From Anaerolineae bacterium (GTDB lineage: Bacteria > Chloroflexota > Anaerolineae > 4572-78 > J111), in the NCBI GenBank assembly GCA_020433835.1, contig JAGRBY010000125.1, positions 1 through 14,209 of the forward strand: a stretch of 14,209 nucleotides of DNA, given 5' to 3'. Below the pieces are notes generated by a model that was given only the letters and a program-made list of their open reading frames with translations, was not told the DNA's origin and searched no databases. This document shows, one piece after another, positions 7,470 to 13,934 of this stretch. A program made the position numbers and the translations under genes. How positions within the stretch are numbered: position 1 is the stretch's first letter; every line of letters starts with the position of its first letter.

Positions 7470-8021
7470 TTAGATCGTAGGAATAGTTCCTGTTCCCGAT
7501 TTGGTACGCCGGGGAATAATGGGCGTTTCCCAAGGGTAGACAATATAACGACTGGTGATTGCTCCATAATAGGTAGGCCCGCTGTGCGGAAAAAGGTTTG
7601 ATTTAATGCGATAATGCAACACCGCCGTTTCTACCTGACATCCGGCGGCTGCTAAGCGGCCTTGCACAATTGTAATTGCCCGCCCATTGGCCCAAATATC
7701 ATCAACCACCAAAATACGTCTGTTGGTGACCAAAATATCCGGGGGAAACTGCACAAACGTTGGCCATGCTAATTTGCGGTCGACTTCTTCCGGAAAGAAT
7801 ACCGAGGCGGTTAAAACGTGCTGAATTTTCATCGCCTCGCTCAAAATCCCACCGGGAACCAGAGCACCTTTGCCGACCATTAACAAGCCGTCAAACTCCC
7901 CTTCAAATTGGGGTATTAAATGATCAACCAATTTATCAATATCGATCCAAGAGAGAATCTCTCTCTCAAACATATCTTCCGGCGATGGACCTTCGGCTGT
8001 TGGAAATGATGATGGAAACAT
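7470..8021 (-). CDS. Purine-type phosphoribosyltransferase (Hpt/COG2236-like)
   Basis: A 183-residue type I phosphoribosyltransferase. The PRPP-binding loop is ILVVDDIWANGRA at residues 103-115, a PPi-loop-like GKGALVPGGILSE is at 50-62, and a C-terminal YIVYPWE (159-165) is typical of archaeal/bacterial Hpt1- or Xpt/Gpt-like enzymes. The family transfers phosphoribose from PRPP to hypoxanthine, guanine or xanthine in cytoplasmic purine salvage. The PRPP loop is unusual: the common D-T/S-G-x-T part reads A-N-G-R-A. The base specificity is therefore uncertain, and a non-purine role is possible. ATG 8021 has only a weak AAGG far upstream; a promoter precedes it by ~30 nt and a strong terminator follows, so it is monocistronic. 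Confidence 0.8.
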   Translation of the reverse strand: MFPSSFPTAEGPSPEDMFEREILSWIDIDKLVDHLIPQFEGEFDGLLMVGKGALVPGGILSEAMKIQHVLTASVFFPEEVDRKLAWPTFVQFPPDILVTNRRILVVDDIWANGRAITIVQGRLAAAGCQVETAVLHYRIKSNLFPHSGPTYYGAITSRYIVYPWETPIIPRRTKSGTGTIPTI

Positions 8022-8057
8022 AAGCTTTATAACCTTATCTTAAAAAAGTTCTTAACT

Positions 8058-8086
8058 ATTTTAGACTGAATTACGGGTTACGTCAA
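8058..8086 (-). promoter_or_regulatory. Sigma-70-type promoter of the phosphoribosyltransferase gene
   Basis: On the minus strand TTGACG (8081-8086) and TAAAAT (8058-8063) are separated by 17 nt. Each matches the consensus at five of six positions. Transcription would start near 8051, about 30 nt before the ATG. Confidence 0.7.
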
Positions 8087-8135
8087 TGATTAAAGATGTT
8101 AAATTTATTGAGGCCCAAAAACCAGACATTAAGGT

Positions 8136-8218
8136 AGGTGACAGTCACTTATTGATCATAAATCAGCGTTGGATTAGCCCCAACAGGTCGATTTAGGGCG
8201 TTCAAGTGACTGTCACCT
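8136..8218. repeat. 83-bp inverted-repeat element
   Basis: AGGTGACAGTCACTT (8136-8150) and AAGTGACTGTCACCT (8204-8218) are perfect 15-bp inverted repeats around 53 bp. Each arm is itself nearly palindromic (GTGAC-N-GTCAC). It lies between the thiZ 3' end and the phosphoribosyltransferase promoter. With no T-run after the stem, a MITE/REP-like repeat is more likely than an intrinsic terminator. Confidence 0.6.
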
Positions 8219-8289
8219 TGATACTACGTAAATCCTAACATTTTATAATGTCGATAATGCTCAAGGCGGAGATAGAGATAGAAGACAAT

Positions 8290-9048
8290 TCAAACATGCA
8301 AAGCGGTAAGCAGACGCGCTTTAAGCTCAATAAAGTGCGGCTCTACAAAAATATCGGTCGACCGGGGTCGTAGCAGATCGACCTCCAAATCGAGCGCAAT
8401 TCGCCCTGGCCGAGGTGATATCACCAAAACACGGTCTGAGAGAAAGAGAGCCTCTTCAACATCGTGCGTAATGAATAGAATTGTACTTTGGGAGCGCTCC
8501 CAAATGTCGAGCAACCATACTTGCAAGGTGCGCCGTGTTAAAGCATCGAGCGCACCAAACGGTTCATCAAACAGCATGACGTCACGTTTCATCAAAAAGG
8601 TGCGTAGTAAAGCCGCTCGCTGTCGCATGCCCCCCGATAGCGTGGCGGGATAGGCATCGCCAAAGCCCTCCAAACCAAATAAGGGTAAAAGTGATGTTGC
8701 TTCCCGGCGAGCCGCCTTAAGATTTTCTCCGGCCAACTCCGGCCCCAGAATAACATTATTGAGCACCGATCGCCACGGCAGCAGCAGATCGCGCTGTGGC
8801 ATATAACCAAATTTACCGGTACGCTGTGGCAGCGCTTGCCCATTCAGGCAAATTTCGCCGGTGTCGGGTTCTGTAAGCCCGACAATGATATTGAACAGCG
8901 TTGACTTTCCGCAGCCGCTCGGCCCGATGAGTGTAACAAATGCACCGGCGTCGGCTGAAAAGGTTATGTCAGCCAACGCCGGTACAGCCTGACCGTTGTC
9001 ACGAAAGGTTTTGCTGATGTGATGAACGGTAAGATGCGCAGCAGTCAA
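8290..9048 (-). CDS. thiZ: ABC transporter ATPase, thiamin precursor uptake
   Basis: A 252-residue nucleotide-binding subunit with every core motif: Walker A GPSGCGKST (42-50), Q-loop Q85, signature LSGGM (137-141), Walker B VMLFDE (157-162), and the H-loop H195 in LFITHD. It is closest to the nitrate/sulfonate/taurine/ThiZ type of importer ATPases and would drive uptake through ThiX on the cytoplasmic face. The start appears to be TTG at 9046-9048, only 2 nt past the thiY stop; I see no ATG before residue 83 and no strong RBS, so translational coupling to thiY is likely. It is the last gene of the TPP-riboswitch operon. Sequence alone cannot tell ThiZ from related ATPases; the call rests on the operon. 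Confidence 0.85.
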   Translation of the reverse strand: MTAAHLTVHHISKTFRDNGQAVPALADITFSADAGAFVTLIGPSGCGKSTLFNIIVGLTEPDTGEICLNGQALPQRTGKFGYMPQRDLLLPWRSVLNNVILGPELAGENLKAARREATSLLPLFGLEGFGDAYPATLSGGMRQRAALLRTFLMKRDVMLFDEPFGALDALTRRTLQVWLLDIWERSQSTILFITHDVEEALFLSDRVLVISPRPGRIALDLEVDLLRPRSTDIFVEPHFIELKARLLTALHV

Positions 9049-9050
9049 TG

Positions 9051-10076
9051 TTAGTTTTCGTCACTCGGTAAAAAGGCATTGCTGAATGCGGCCTTTCCGT
9101 CGATGCTCTTAGCCAAAATGCCTTGTTCGGCCAACCAGTCAGAGTAGCGCTGCCAAACCTCTTGGCTTTGGATACCCCATTGCGGCGCATCAGCTTGATA
9201 TTGATCGGCCAGCCATTGTTGACTGGCTTTGACAAGTTCCGCATCGCTTTCCGGGGCAGCGGCGAGCAGGATGTCGGCGGCCTCGTCCGGGTTTTCGATA
9301 GCAAAGTTGTAGCCTCGCGCTGTCGCGGCCAGGAAGGCTTCGGCGATTTGCGGCTGTTCATTGATCAACGTTTCGTTGGTGATGAGAACCGGCGTGTAGT
9401 AATCAGGCACACATTCCTGCCATTCATTCAGCATTACAACATTGAGATCGATGCCTTTGTTTTTGGCATTGATGCCGTCCCAGCCGTAGAATATCCAGGC
9501 AAAATCAACGTCCCGCTCGGTAATCGACAGAAAATCGGCGTAGCCGGTGTCGATAAATTTCACTTGGTCGCCATCGGCGCCGGCGCAGCTCATCAGCAAA
9601 TCGAGAATGGGCTTCTCGACAGGCGAGCCGAAACTGCCATAGGTTTTGCCTTCGAAATCGGCTGGACCCTCAATGCCGGCTTCCGCCCGCGAGGCAAAGC
9701 CGGAGGTGTTGTGCTGGATGACGGCCGCAATGGAGACAATTGGCACATCCTCGGCGCGCGCCATGGTAACGGCCTCCTGGTAGCTAACGCCAAATTCGGC
9801 ACTGCCCGACGCCACGGCCTGCTCTACGCCGGTTTCGCCCGGCTGGATGATGTTGACGGCCAAGCCGTTTTCTTCAAACCAGCCCTTATCTTGGGCCACA
9901 AACAGCCCGGTGTGGTTGGTGTTGGGCACCCAATCGAGCATGACGGTCACTTCTGTGAGTTCTTGCGGCTCCGTTTCGGCTTGTGTTTCTTCATTACTAC
10001 CGGCAGATTGGCAAGCGCTTAGTATGATGATCAATGCCAAAAATAGCGTTGGCAGAAAAAGTTTTTTCGGTTGCAT
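9051..10076 (-). CDS. thiY: NMT1/THI5-like substrate-binding lipoprotein
   Basis: A 341-residue periplasmic/surface binding protein. A lipoprotein signal peptide ends in the lipobox LSAC with C22 as the lipidated residue, followed by an acidic linker. The mature part begins VMLDWVPNTNHTGLFVA, the signature of the THI5/NMT1 family that binds thiamin-pyrimidine precursors such as N-formyl-4-amino-5-aminomethyl-2-methylpyrimidine or HMP. PDYYTPVLITNE near residue 230 is also typical of ThiY. GGGAGG lies 7-8 nt before the ATG. It follows thiX after 208 bp and abuts thiZ. Placement under a TPP riboswitch with thiN supports thiamin over other ligands. RibY-type riboflavin-binding proteins of the same superfamily, known in Chloroflexi, are the main alternative. 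Confidence 0.85.
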   Translation of the reverse strand: MQPKKLFLPTLFLALIIILSACQSAGSNEETQAETEPQELTEVTVMLDWVPNTNHTGLFVAQDKGWFEENGLAVNIIQPGETGVEQAVASGSAEFGVSYQEAVTMARAEDVPIVSIAAVIQHNTSGFASRAEAGIEGPADFEGKTYGSFGSPVEKPILDLLMSCAGADGDQVKFIDTGYADFLSITERDVDFAWIFYGWDGINAKNKGIDLNVVMLNEWQECVPDYYTPVLITNETLINEQPQIAEAFLAATARGYNFAIENPDEAADILLAAAPESDAELVKASQQWLADQYQADAPQWGIQSQEVWQRYSDWLAEQGILAKSIDGKAAFSNAFLPSDEN

Positions 10077-10094
10077 AGTTAATCCTCCCTTGGA

Positions 10095-10136
10095 AATAGC
10101 AGTTAGCAGTTAGCTGCTAGCCGTTAGCTGCTAGCA
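10095..10136. repeat. 7-bp tandem repeat (consensus GYTAGCN, ~6 units)
   Basis: The stretch divides into heptamers aatagca, gttagca, gttagct, gctagcc, gttagct, gctagca. It lies 19 bp upstream of the thiY start. The units are internally self-complementary (GCTAGC), so the transcript could fold here. Confidence 0.65.
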
Positions 10137-10202
10137 AAAGACTTTCATTGTCGCTGTCGTCCTATAAGGACTGTCTGACTCCCTCTGAAAATAAGATTTG
10201 CA

Positions 10203-10231
10203 CCTACGGCAAACTTAAGTTTGTCCTACGG
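10203..10231. repeat. Palindrome flanked by direct repeats in the thiX-thiY gap
   Basis: CAAACTTAAGTTTG (10210-10223) is a perfect 14-bp palindrome, flanked on both sides by the direct repeat CCTACGG (10203-10209 and 10225-10231). It resembles a small dispersed repeat; no function is readable. Confidence 0.5.
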
Positions 10232-10271
10232 TGATTTTCATTACCTCAAAAATTTCAGTATTCCGGAGATT

Positions 10272-10300
10272 AATCTCTCAATCTCCAATCTCCAATCTCT
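10272..10300. repeat. 7-bp tandem repeat (consensus AATCTCC, ~4 units)
   Basis: AATCTCTC, AATCTCC, AATCTCC and AATCTCT follow each other directly, ending 8 bp from the thiX stop codon. GAGATTAATCTC at 10266-10277 makes the left end palindromic. The sequence is unrelated to the GYTAGCN heptamers in the same gap. Confidence 0.65.
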
Positions 10301-10307
10301 ATCTTGC

Positions 10308-11099
10308 TCATCCCCATTGCGACTCCCGCTGGTTGGAGTGATACCAGGGCAGCAGCAGCCGCTCGGCGATAAAGACCAGCCCAAACAGCGCCAAACTCAA
10401 CAGCGATGAGATGACAATGGCGGCGAAAACCTGATCGGTTTTGAAGGCGTTGGCCGAGCGCAGCATGAAGATACCTAACCCTTGACTGGCCCCAACCCAT
10501 TCGCCGATGATCGCGCCCACCACGCTGTAAGTAGCGGCGATGCGCAGCCCTGAGAAAAAGTAGGGTAGTGAGGCGGGCAACCGCACTTTGCGCCATATTT
10601 GTTGGCGTGTGGCTCCCATAGCCCGCAGCAGGGCCAGCAGTTCGGGATCGGCGGCGGTCAGCCCATCGGCGGTGTTGATGGCGATGGGAAAGAAACAGAA
10701 CAGGGTGACGATGAAAACTTTGGGCGTTAGGCCGAAGCCAAACCAGATGATGAGCAGCGGCGCTAGCGCCAAAATCGGGATCGTTTGAGAGGCGACCAGC
10801 AGCGGATAGAGCGCCCGTCGCAGCCAACTCGACATATCCAGTAGCGCGGCCAACCCCACTCCGGCGACGATGGCCAGAGCTAAACCTAACAGCACTTGCT
10901 TCATGGTTTGGGTCACGTGCGGCAGCAGTAAATTGCTATTCTGCCACGCGGCCAACCCGATTTGGCTGGGCGTAGGTAAGATCCAGCGCGGTACCGCCTG
11001 CCAGGTAACAATCACTTCCCAGGCAACGAGCAGCCCTATGATGAGGGCGATAGGGGGACCGTAACTGCGCCAGAGTCGCTGCGCCACCGATGATTTCAT
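10308..11099 (-). CDS. thiX: ABC transporter permease, thiamin precursor uptake
   Basis: A 263-residue integral membrane protein with about six hydrophobic segments, beginning at residues ~15-33 (PIALIIGLLVAWEVIVTW). The EAA-type coupling loop, which contacts the ATPase, reads LLRAMGATRQQIWRKVRLPA in the second half. Family features include SQTIPILALAPLLIIWFGFG and GAIIGEW, usual in the SsuC/TauC/ThiX permease group. The start codon overlaps the stop of the thiamine-binding gene by 4 nt (ATGA, 11096-11099), showing translational coupling. The 208-bp gap to thiY is unusually large for this operon and is filled with repeats. Specificity comes from ThiY and from the riboswitch context. Confidence 0.85.
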   Translation of the reverse strand: MKSSVAQRLWRSYGPPIALIIGLLVAWEVIVTWQAVPRWILPTPSQIGLAAWQNSNLLLPHVTQTMKQVLLGLALAIVAGVGLAALLDMSSWLRRALYPLLVASQTIPILALAPLLIIWFGFGLTPKVFIVTLFCFFPIAINTADGLTAADPELLALLRAMGATRQQIWRKVRLPASLPYFFSGLRIAATYSVVGAIIGEWVGASQGLGIFMLRSANAFKTDQVFAAIVISSLLSLALFGLVFIAERLLLPWYHSNQRESQWG

Positions 11100-11380
11100 C
11101 GATATTTGCCGACTTTACCTTCGATAGATGTGCCGCTGGTCGACTCGCCGATTTTGACGATGGTCACCACTTGCGACACGCCGTTGACAAAGCAGGCTTT
11201 GTGGGCCGCTTTGACGATGGCGAGCAGTTCGTCCAAATCGCCTTCCATGGTTGTTTCCATGGGGCCGACTTCATGCTTGACGCCCGACTCTTGAATAACT
11301 TTGATCGCTTCATCTACGATGGGGTAGGGATCGGGGTGCAGGGGTAGTACTTCGATTGCAACATTGACGGGGTTCGCCAT
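11096..11380 (-). CDS. Thiamine-binding protein, MTH1187/YkoF-like (DUF77)
   Basis: A 94-residue, single-domain ferredoxin-like protein of the MTH1187/YqgV family (Pfam Thiamine_BP). It opens VNVAIEVLPLHPD and carries the family segments VDEAIKVIQESGVKHEVGPMETTMEGDLDELL and a C-terminal VVTIVKIG. Homologues bind thiamine or its pyrimidine part in the cytoplasm; their exact role, storage or delivery to the transporter or kinase, is unsettled. AAGGAG lies 7 nt before the ATG. It sits 54 bp after thiN and overlaps thiX by 4 nt, so it is clearly a member of the thiamin operon. Confidence 0.85.
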   Translation of the reverse strand: MANPVNVAIEVLPLHPDPYPIVDEAIKVIQESGVKHEVGPMETTMEGDLDELLAIVKAAHKACFVNGVSQVVTIVKIGESTSGTSIEGKVGKYR

Positions 11381-11410
11381 AGTGTTTCTCCTTAGCTGCT
11401 TATGCGTTAT

Positions 11411-11428
11411 AACAAAGCTTGCTTTGTT
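11411..11428. repeat. 18-bp palindromic repeat, copy 2
   Basis: AACAAAGC and GCTTTGTT form an 8-bp inverted repeat around TT in the 54-bp gap between thiN and the thiamine-binding gene. The core of 16 bases is identical to the copy at 108-123. Confidence 0.6.
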
Positions 11429-11434
11429 GCTCCA

Positions 11435-12094
11435 TTATATTTCTTCAAAGGTTTTATCGATGTGGATGAGAAAAACCATCCCTTCGCCAATCTGAACGGT
11501 GGCTTGCCGAGCGGTTAGGCTGTTGCTGATGCTCCAGGTGCTGCCGAACGATAGCGTAGCCTGGTTGAGCGGCCAGTCGACACCCTCAAACGTCACCTCG
11601 CTAACGGTGGGGGTTAACGGTATCAACGACAGCGTGTCGCCGGGTTGGCCTTCGATAGTTACCGTCTGGTGGGCGCGGATTAAGCGGCCCGACTGGGCAC
11701 CATCGACAAAGGTCATTTGCGCGTCGGCATAATCCGGGTGAGTTAACAGCAGTAAATTGCCTAGCATCTGGTCAAGCCGCCCACCGAGCAACGTAGCCAG
11801 CATGATCTCCGCCGGGTTTTCGGCTATCGCAATTCTTAGCGCCAGTTCCAGATCGGTTTCATCTTTGGCTGCCGGGTAGCGATGGATCGCAACATTTTGG
11901 GCGGCCATACGCTCGATAATCTCCGGCGCAACCGAATCGAGATCGCCGATTATCGCTTCGGGCGTTATACCCAGCGCCAGAGCGTGCTTGGTACCGCCAT
12001 CGGCACAAAAGATGCGATCATCAGGCCGTAATTGGGCTTTCAGCCGTTCAGGGTCGTTCAATATTCCATTGGCAAAGACTACAATTCGTGACAT
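11435..12094 (-). CDS. thiN: Thiamine pyrophosphokinase
   Basis: A 219-residue enzyme that transfers pyrophosphate from ATP to thiamine, making TPP in the cytoplasm. Family motifs are in order: CADGGTKHAL (30-39), GDLDSV (50-55), KDETDLELAL (77-86) and LGGRLDQMLGN (103-113), which form the ATP/Mg and thiamine sites of the catalytic half. The C-terminal half fits the thiamine-binding beta domain. I chose ATG 12092-12094 because MSRIVVFANG is the normal family N-terminus; the frame upstream is open but covers the riboswitch. No clear Shine-Dalgarno precedes it, and the start lies ~15 nt past the terminator stem. Being first behind the TPP riboswitch, it is directly controlled by its own product. 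Confidence 0.9.
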   Translation of the reverse strand: MSRIVVFANGILNDPERLKAQLRPDDRIFCADGGTKHALALGITPEAIIGDLDSVAPEIIERMAAQNVAIHRYPAAKDETDLELALRIAIAENPAEIMLATLLGGRLDQMLGNLLLLTHPDYADAQMTFVDGAQSGRLIRAHQTVTIEGQPGDTLSLIPLTPTVSEVTFEGVDWPLNQATLSFGSTWSISNSLTARQATVQIGEGMVFLIHIDKTFEEI

Positions 12095-12104
12095 TTTTGT
12101 ATAC

Positions 12105-12133
12105 CAAAAAAGCCACCCGTGTGAGGGTGGCTT
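12105..12133 (-). terminator. Riboswitch-controlled intrinsic terminator
   Basis: On the minus strand AAGCCACCC (12125-12133) pairs with GGGTGGCTT (12110-12118) across a 6-nt loop, then a T-run. It sits between the TPP aptamer and the thiN start, the usual place for the expression platform of a transcription-attenuating riboswitch. Confidence 0.85.
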
Positions 12134-12151
12134 AACCGTAATAGACTTAGT

Positions 12152-12265
12152 CCATAAATTCCTCCCTCCGCCGGTATTACCCGGATCAGGTTTGACGGTC
12201 ATTCCCACAGTGCTTTGTATGTACAAGGGAATATCTCAGCCTGGTTTGTCCAAGCCCCCGCTTTG
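12152..12265 (-). ncRNA. TPP riboswitch (THI element)
   Basis: The minus strand carries the conserved THI-box parts. A GGGGGC start at 12254-12260 and the stem GCTTGG/CCAGGC are followed by CTGAGA (12234-12239). The 3' half is ACCTGATCCGGGTAATACC (12173-12191) running into GGCGGAGGGA (12163-12172). Between the halves is an extended arm: ATTCCC pairs with GGGAAT, enclosing a TTGTA/TACAA hairpin, longer than in minimal TPP aptamers. With the terminator at 12105-12133 it should end transcription when TPP is bound, controlling all five downstream thi genes. The outer P1 ends are approximate. Confidence 0.95.
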
Positions 12266-12360
12266 CGTTTGCTGTGTTTTAGCGTTAGGCGGTATGGTCA
12301 ACCGCGTTCCACAAAAACTGCCGCAAACGCTTGGGTATTCGTTTGTTAAATATAGTTGAC

Positions 12361-12388
12361 ATTATACTAGCGTGTCTAGGATTTACAA
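12361..12388 (-). promoter_or_regulatory. Promoter of the thiamin operon
   Basis: On the minus strand a perfect TATAAT (12361-12366) is preceded by TTGTAA (12383-12388) with 16-nt spacing. Transcription would start near 12354, leaving ~90 nt ahead of the TPP aptamer. That leader can fold: GCGTTTGC (12265-12272) pairs with GCAAACGC (12323-12330) around a GCGGT/ACCGC hairpin. The 564-bp gap 12095-12658 holds this promoter, the riboswitch, the terminator and the repeat at 12422-12560; I see no gene in it. Confidence 0.65.
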
Positions 12389-12421
12389 ATCGACAAAACA
12401 TTATGACTCTGTCTGACTTAA

Positions 12422-12560
12422 GAAACTGTTTTAAAAGCCTCAAAGGGTCCATAGATGGGCACTGATAACCACAGATAATAGCAAAGGTGTGATAAAAATC
12501 AGTGAATATCTGTGACAATCTGTGGACAAGTCTGTAGACGCTGACTTTTCAAACAGCTTC
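12422..12560. repeat. 139-bp MITE-like element
   Basis: GAAACTGTTTTAAAAG (12422-12437) and CTTTTCAAACAGCTTC (12545-12560) are terminal inverted repeats matching at 14 of 16 positions. The similarity continues a few bases outward (17 of 20). The interior has CCACAGAT (12469-12476) and ATCTGTGG (12518-12525), a motif common in bacterial intergenic repeats. There is no ORF. It lies between the histidine-kinase 3' end and the thi promoter. Confidence 0.6.
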
Positions 12561-12658
12561 TAAAGGCAAGTGTATTGTGATTTTATGGCTGATAGTTGGT
12601 CCGAGACATTGTCTGAAAACAAGAAATGAGAAGTAAAACAAATAAGGTTTTATGATTT

Positions 12659-13900
12659 CTAAGTTTCTAACGGAATGGTGAAGATAAAGGTGCTACCTTT
12701 GTCGAGGGCGGAAGTTACCCAAATTTTGCCACTGTGGGCTTCGACAGCGAGGCGGCAGAAGGCCAGGCCTAAGCCCGTACCTTTTCGTAGGGGAATACCG
12801 TTTGCGTCGATGACTTGGAAAAATTTGTCGAATATTTTCTTTTGGAATTCGGCGGGAATGCCCTGGCCGGTATCGCGTACCGAAAAGTGAAGTGCCTTGT
12901 CGTATGGAGCCGCGAGGAGTTCGATTTTTCCGCCGGGATGGGTGTATTTAAAGGCATTGTTGACCAGATTGTCGATAACTCGACTTAGTAGCCGGCGGTC
13001 GGCCAGAACGGGGGCTACATGGGGTAGAACACTGGTGGTAAAGGTGATGTTGGCGTGATCGGCCTTGAGCTTATAGAGCTGTTCTTTTTCGGCAAAGAGA
13101 TCGCGTATGTCTACCAGGTCTAATTTAGGTACTAGAATGCCACTATCAAGGCGATGTACATCAAGCAAATCGTCGATCATTTGAATGGTATAACGTACCG
13201 CTTCGGTGCCATCGGTAATGCGGCGCAGGTTGGTTGCATAGGCGTTTGGGTCGTCTAGCGTCAATTTGATGAGATCGAAATTGCCCTGAATAATACCCAG
13301 GGGGTTGCGCAGATCGTGCATCAGCATGCGGGTCATATCTTCGCGCAGACGCTCGGTTTGTTCAAGTTGAATGTAAAGCTCTTTGGCTTCTTCGTAGCGC
13401 TGTGCATTACGGATAGAGGCCGCCAACGACATTGCCAGTAGATTACTGATGCGTAAGTCATCCGGCTTAAATGCGTTTGACTTGTGCGAAGCAAAGTTAA
13501 TGGTTCCTAATATGCCGTTTTCACTTTCCATAGGGATAACCATATGTGAGCGAAACGGCGATGCTGTTGCATCGGCGGTCGATTCCAGGGTGCAGTAGGG
13601 CTGTCTGGTTTTTAACACCCAATCGATGCGATTTAGCTCTGTAGCATTGTTAAAAACCGTTTTGTCAACCGGCGGGCCAAAGACTGTGGTAAAAAAAGCC
13701 GACTGCACCAGATAGATGCTGCAATGGTCAAAATCCAGCAGCCATTTGATACGACGACCTATCTCAGGCAGTATCTCATCAAGTGTAAGTTTGTGACTGA
13801 TAGCGGTACCCACTTCTTGTAAAATGGCTATCCGCGTGTGAAAGGCCTGTAGCTCGGTTAATTGTTGCTGTAGATCCGTTGCTAAATTGCGGCTATCCAT
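12659..13900 (-). CDS. Soluble GAF-domain sensor histidine kinase
   Basis: A 413-residue kinase. Residues ~20-170 form a GAF sensor domain (DEILPEIGRRIKWLLDFDHC, then HMVIPMESENGILGTINFAS). A short coiled coil leads to the HisKA dimerisation helix with the phospho-acceptor H195 (MHDLRNPLG), and then the HATPase_c domain: N-box DNLVNNAFKYT (310-320), G1 DTGQGIP (343-349), F-box near IFDKFFQ, and G2 KGTGLGLA (373-380). No membrane segment is seen, so it senses a cytoplasmic or diffusible signal. The GAF ligand is not readable. The RBS before ATG 13900 is weak. It starts 34 bp after the AhpD-like gene, so they probably share a transcript. No response regulator is adjacent; the one at 6436-7215 is a conceivable partner only. 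Confidence 0.9.
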   Translation of the reverse strand: MDSRNLATDLQQQLTELQAFHTRIAILQEVGTAISHKLTLDEILPEIGRRIKWLLDFDHCSIYLVQSAFFTTVFGPPVDKTVFNNATELNRIDWVLKTRQPYCTLESTADATASPFRSHMVIPMESENGILGTINFASHKSNAFKPDDLRISNLLAMSLAASIRNAQRYEEAKELYIQLEQTERLREDMTRMLMHDLRNPLGIIQGNFDLIKLTLDDPNAYATNLRRITDGTEAVRYTIQMIDDLLDVHRLDSGILVPKLDLVDIRDLFAEKEQLYKLKADHANITFTTSVLPHVAPVLADRRLLSRVIDNLVNNAFKYTHPGGKIELLAAPYDKALHFSVRDTGQGIPAEFQKKIFDKFFQVIDANGIPLRKGTGLGLAFCRLAVEAHSGKIWVTSALDKGSTFIFTIPLET

Positions 13901-13934
13901 GGCATGCTACATAGGGTTGCTTGGGAAAGCTGTT

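Noticed and set aside
9123..10022. Long plus-strand open frame (299 codons) opposite thiY
   Set aside because: It is antisense to a gene with a lipobox and NMT1 signature; its translation shows no family motif and is explained by the codon use of thiY.
10095..10136. Possible CRISPR-like array
   Set aside because: Units are contiguous 7-mers with no spacers and no cas genes nearby.
10270..10827. Minus-strand open frame (185 codons) overlapping thiX in another frame
   Set aside because: Its product is rich in His/Arg/Ala without motifs, and thiX fully accounts for this region.
12095..12226. 44-residue N-terminal extension of thiN
   Set aside because: The in-frame stretch is made of the TPP riboswitch 3' half and the terminator; ThiN proteins start at the MSRIVVFANG-like position.
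6436..13900. The response regulator and the GAF kinase as a proven two-component pair
   Set aside because: They are more than 5 kb apart in different transcripts; nothing in the sequence links them beyond being the only such genes here.
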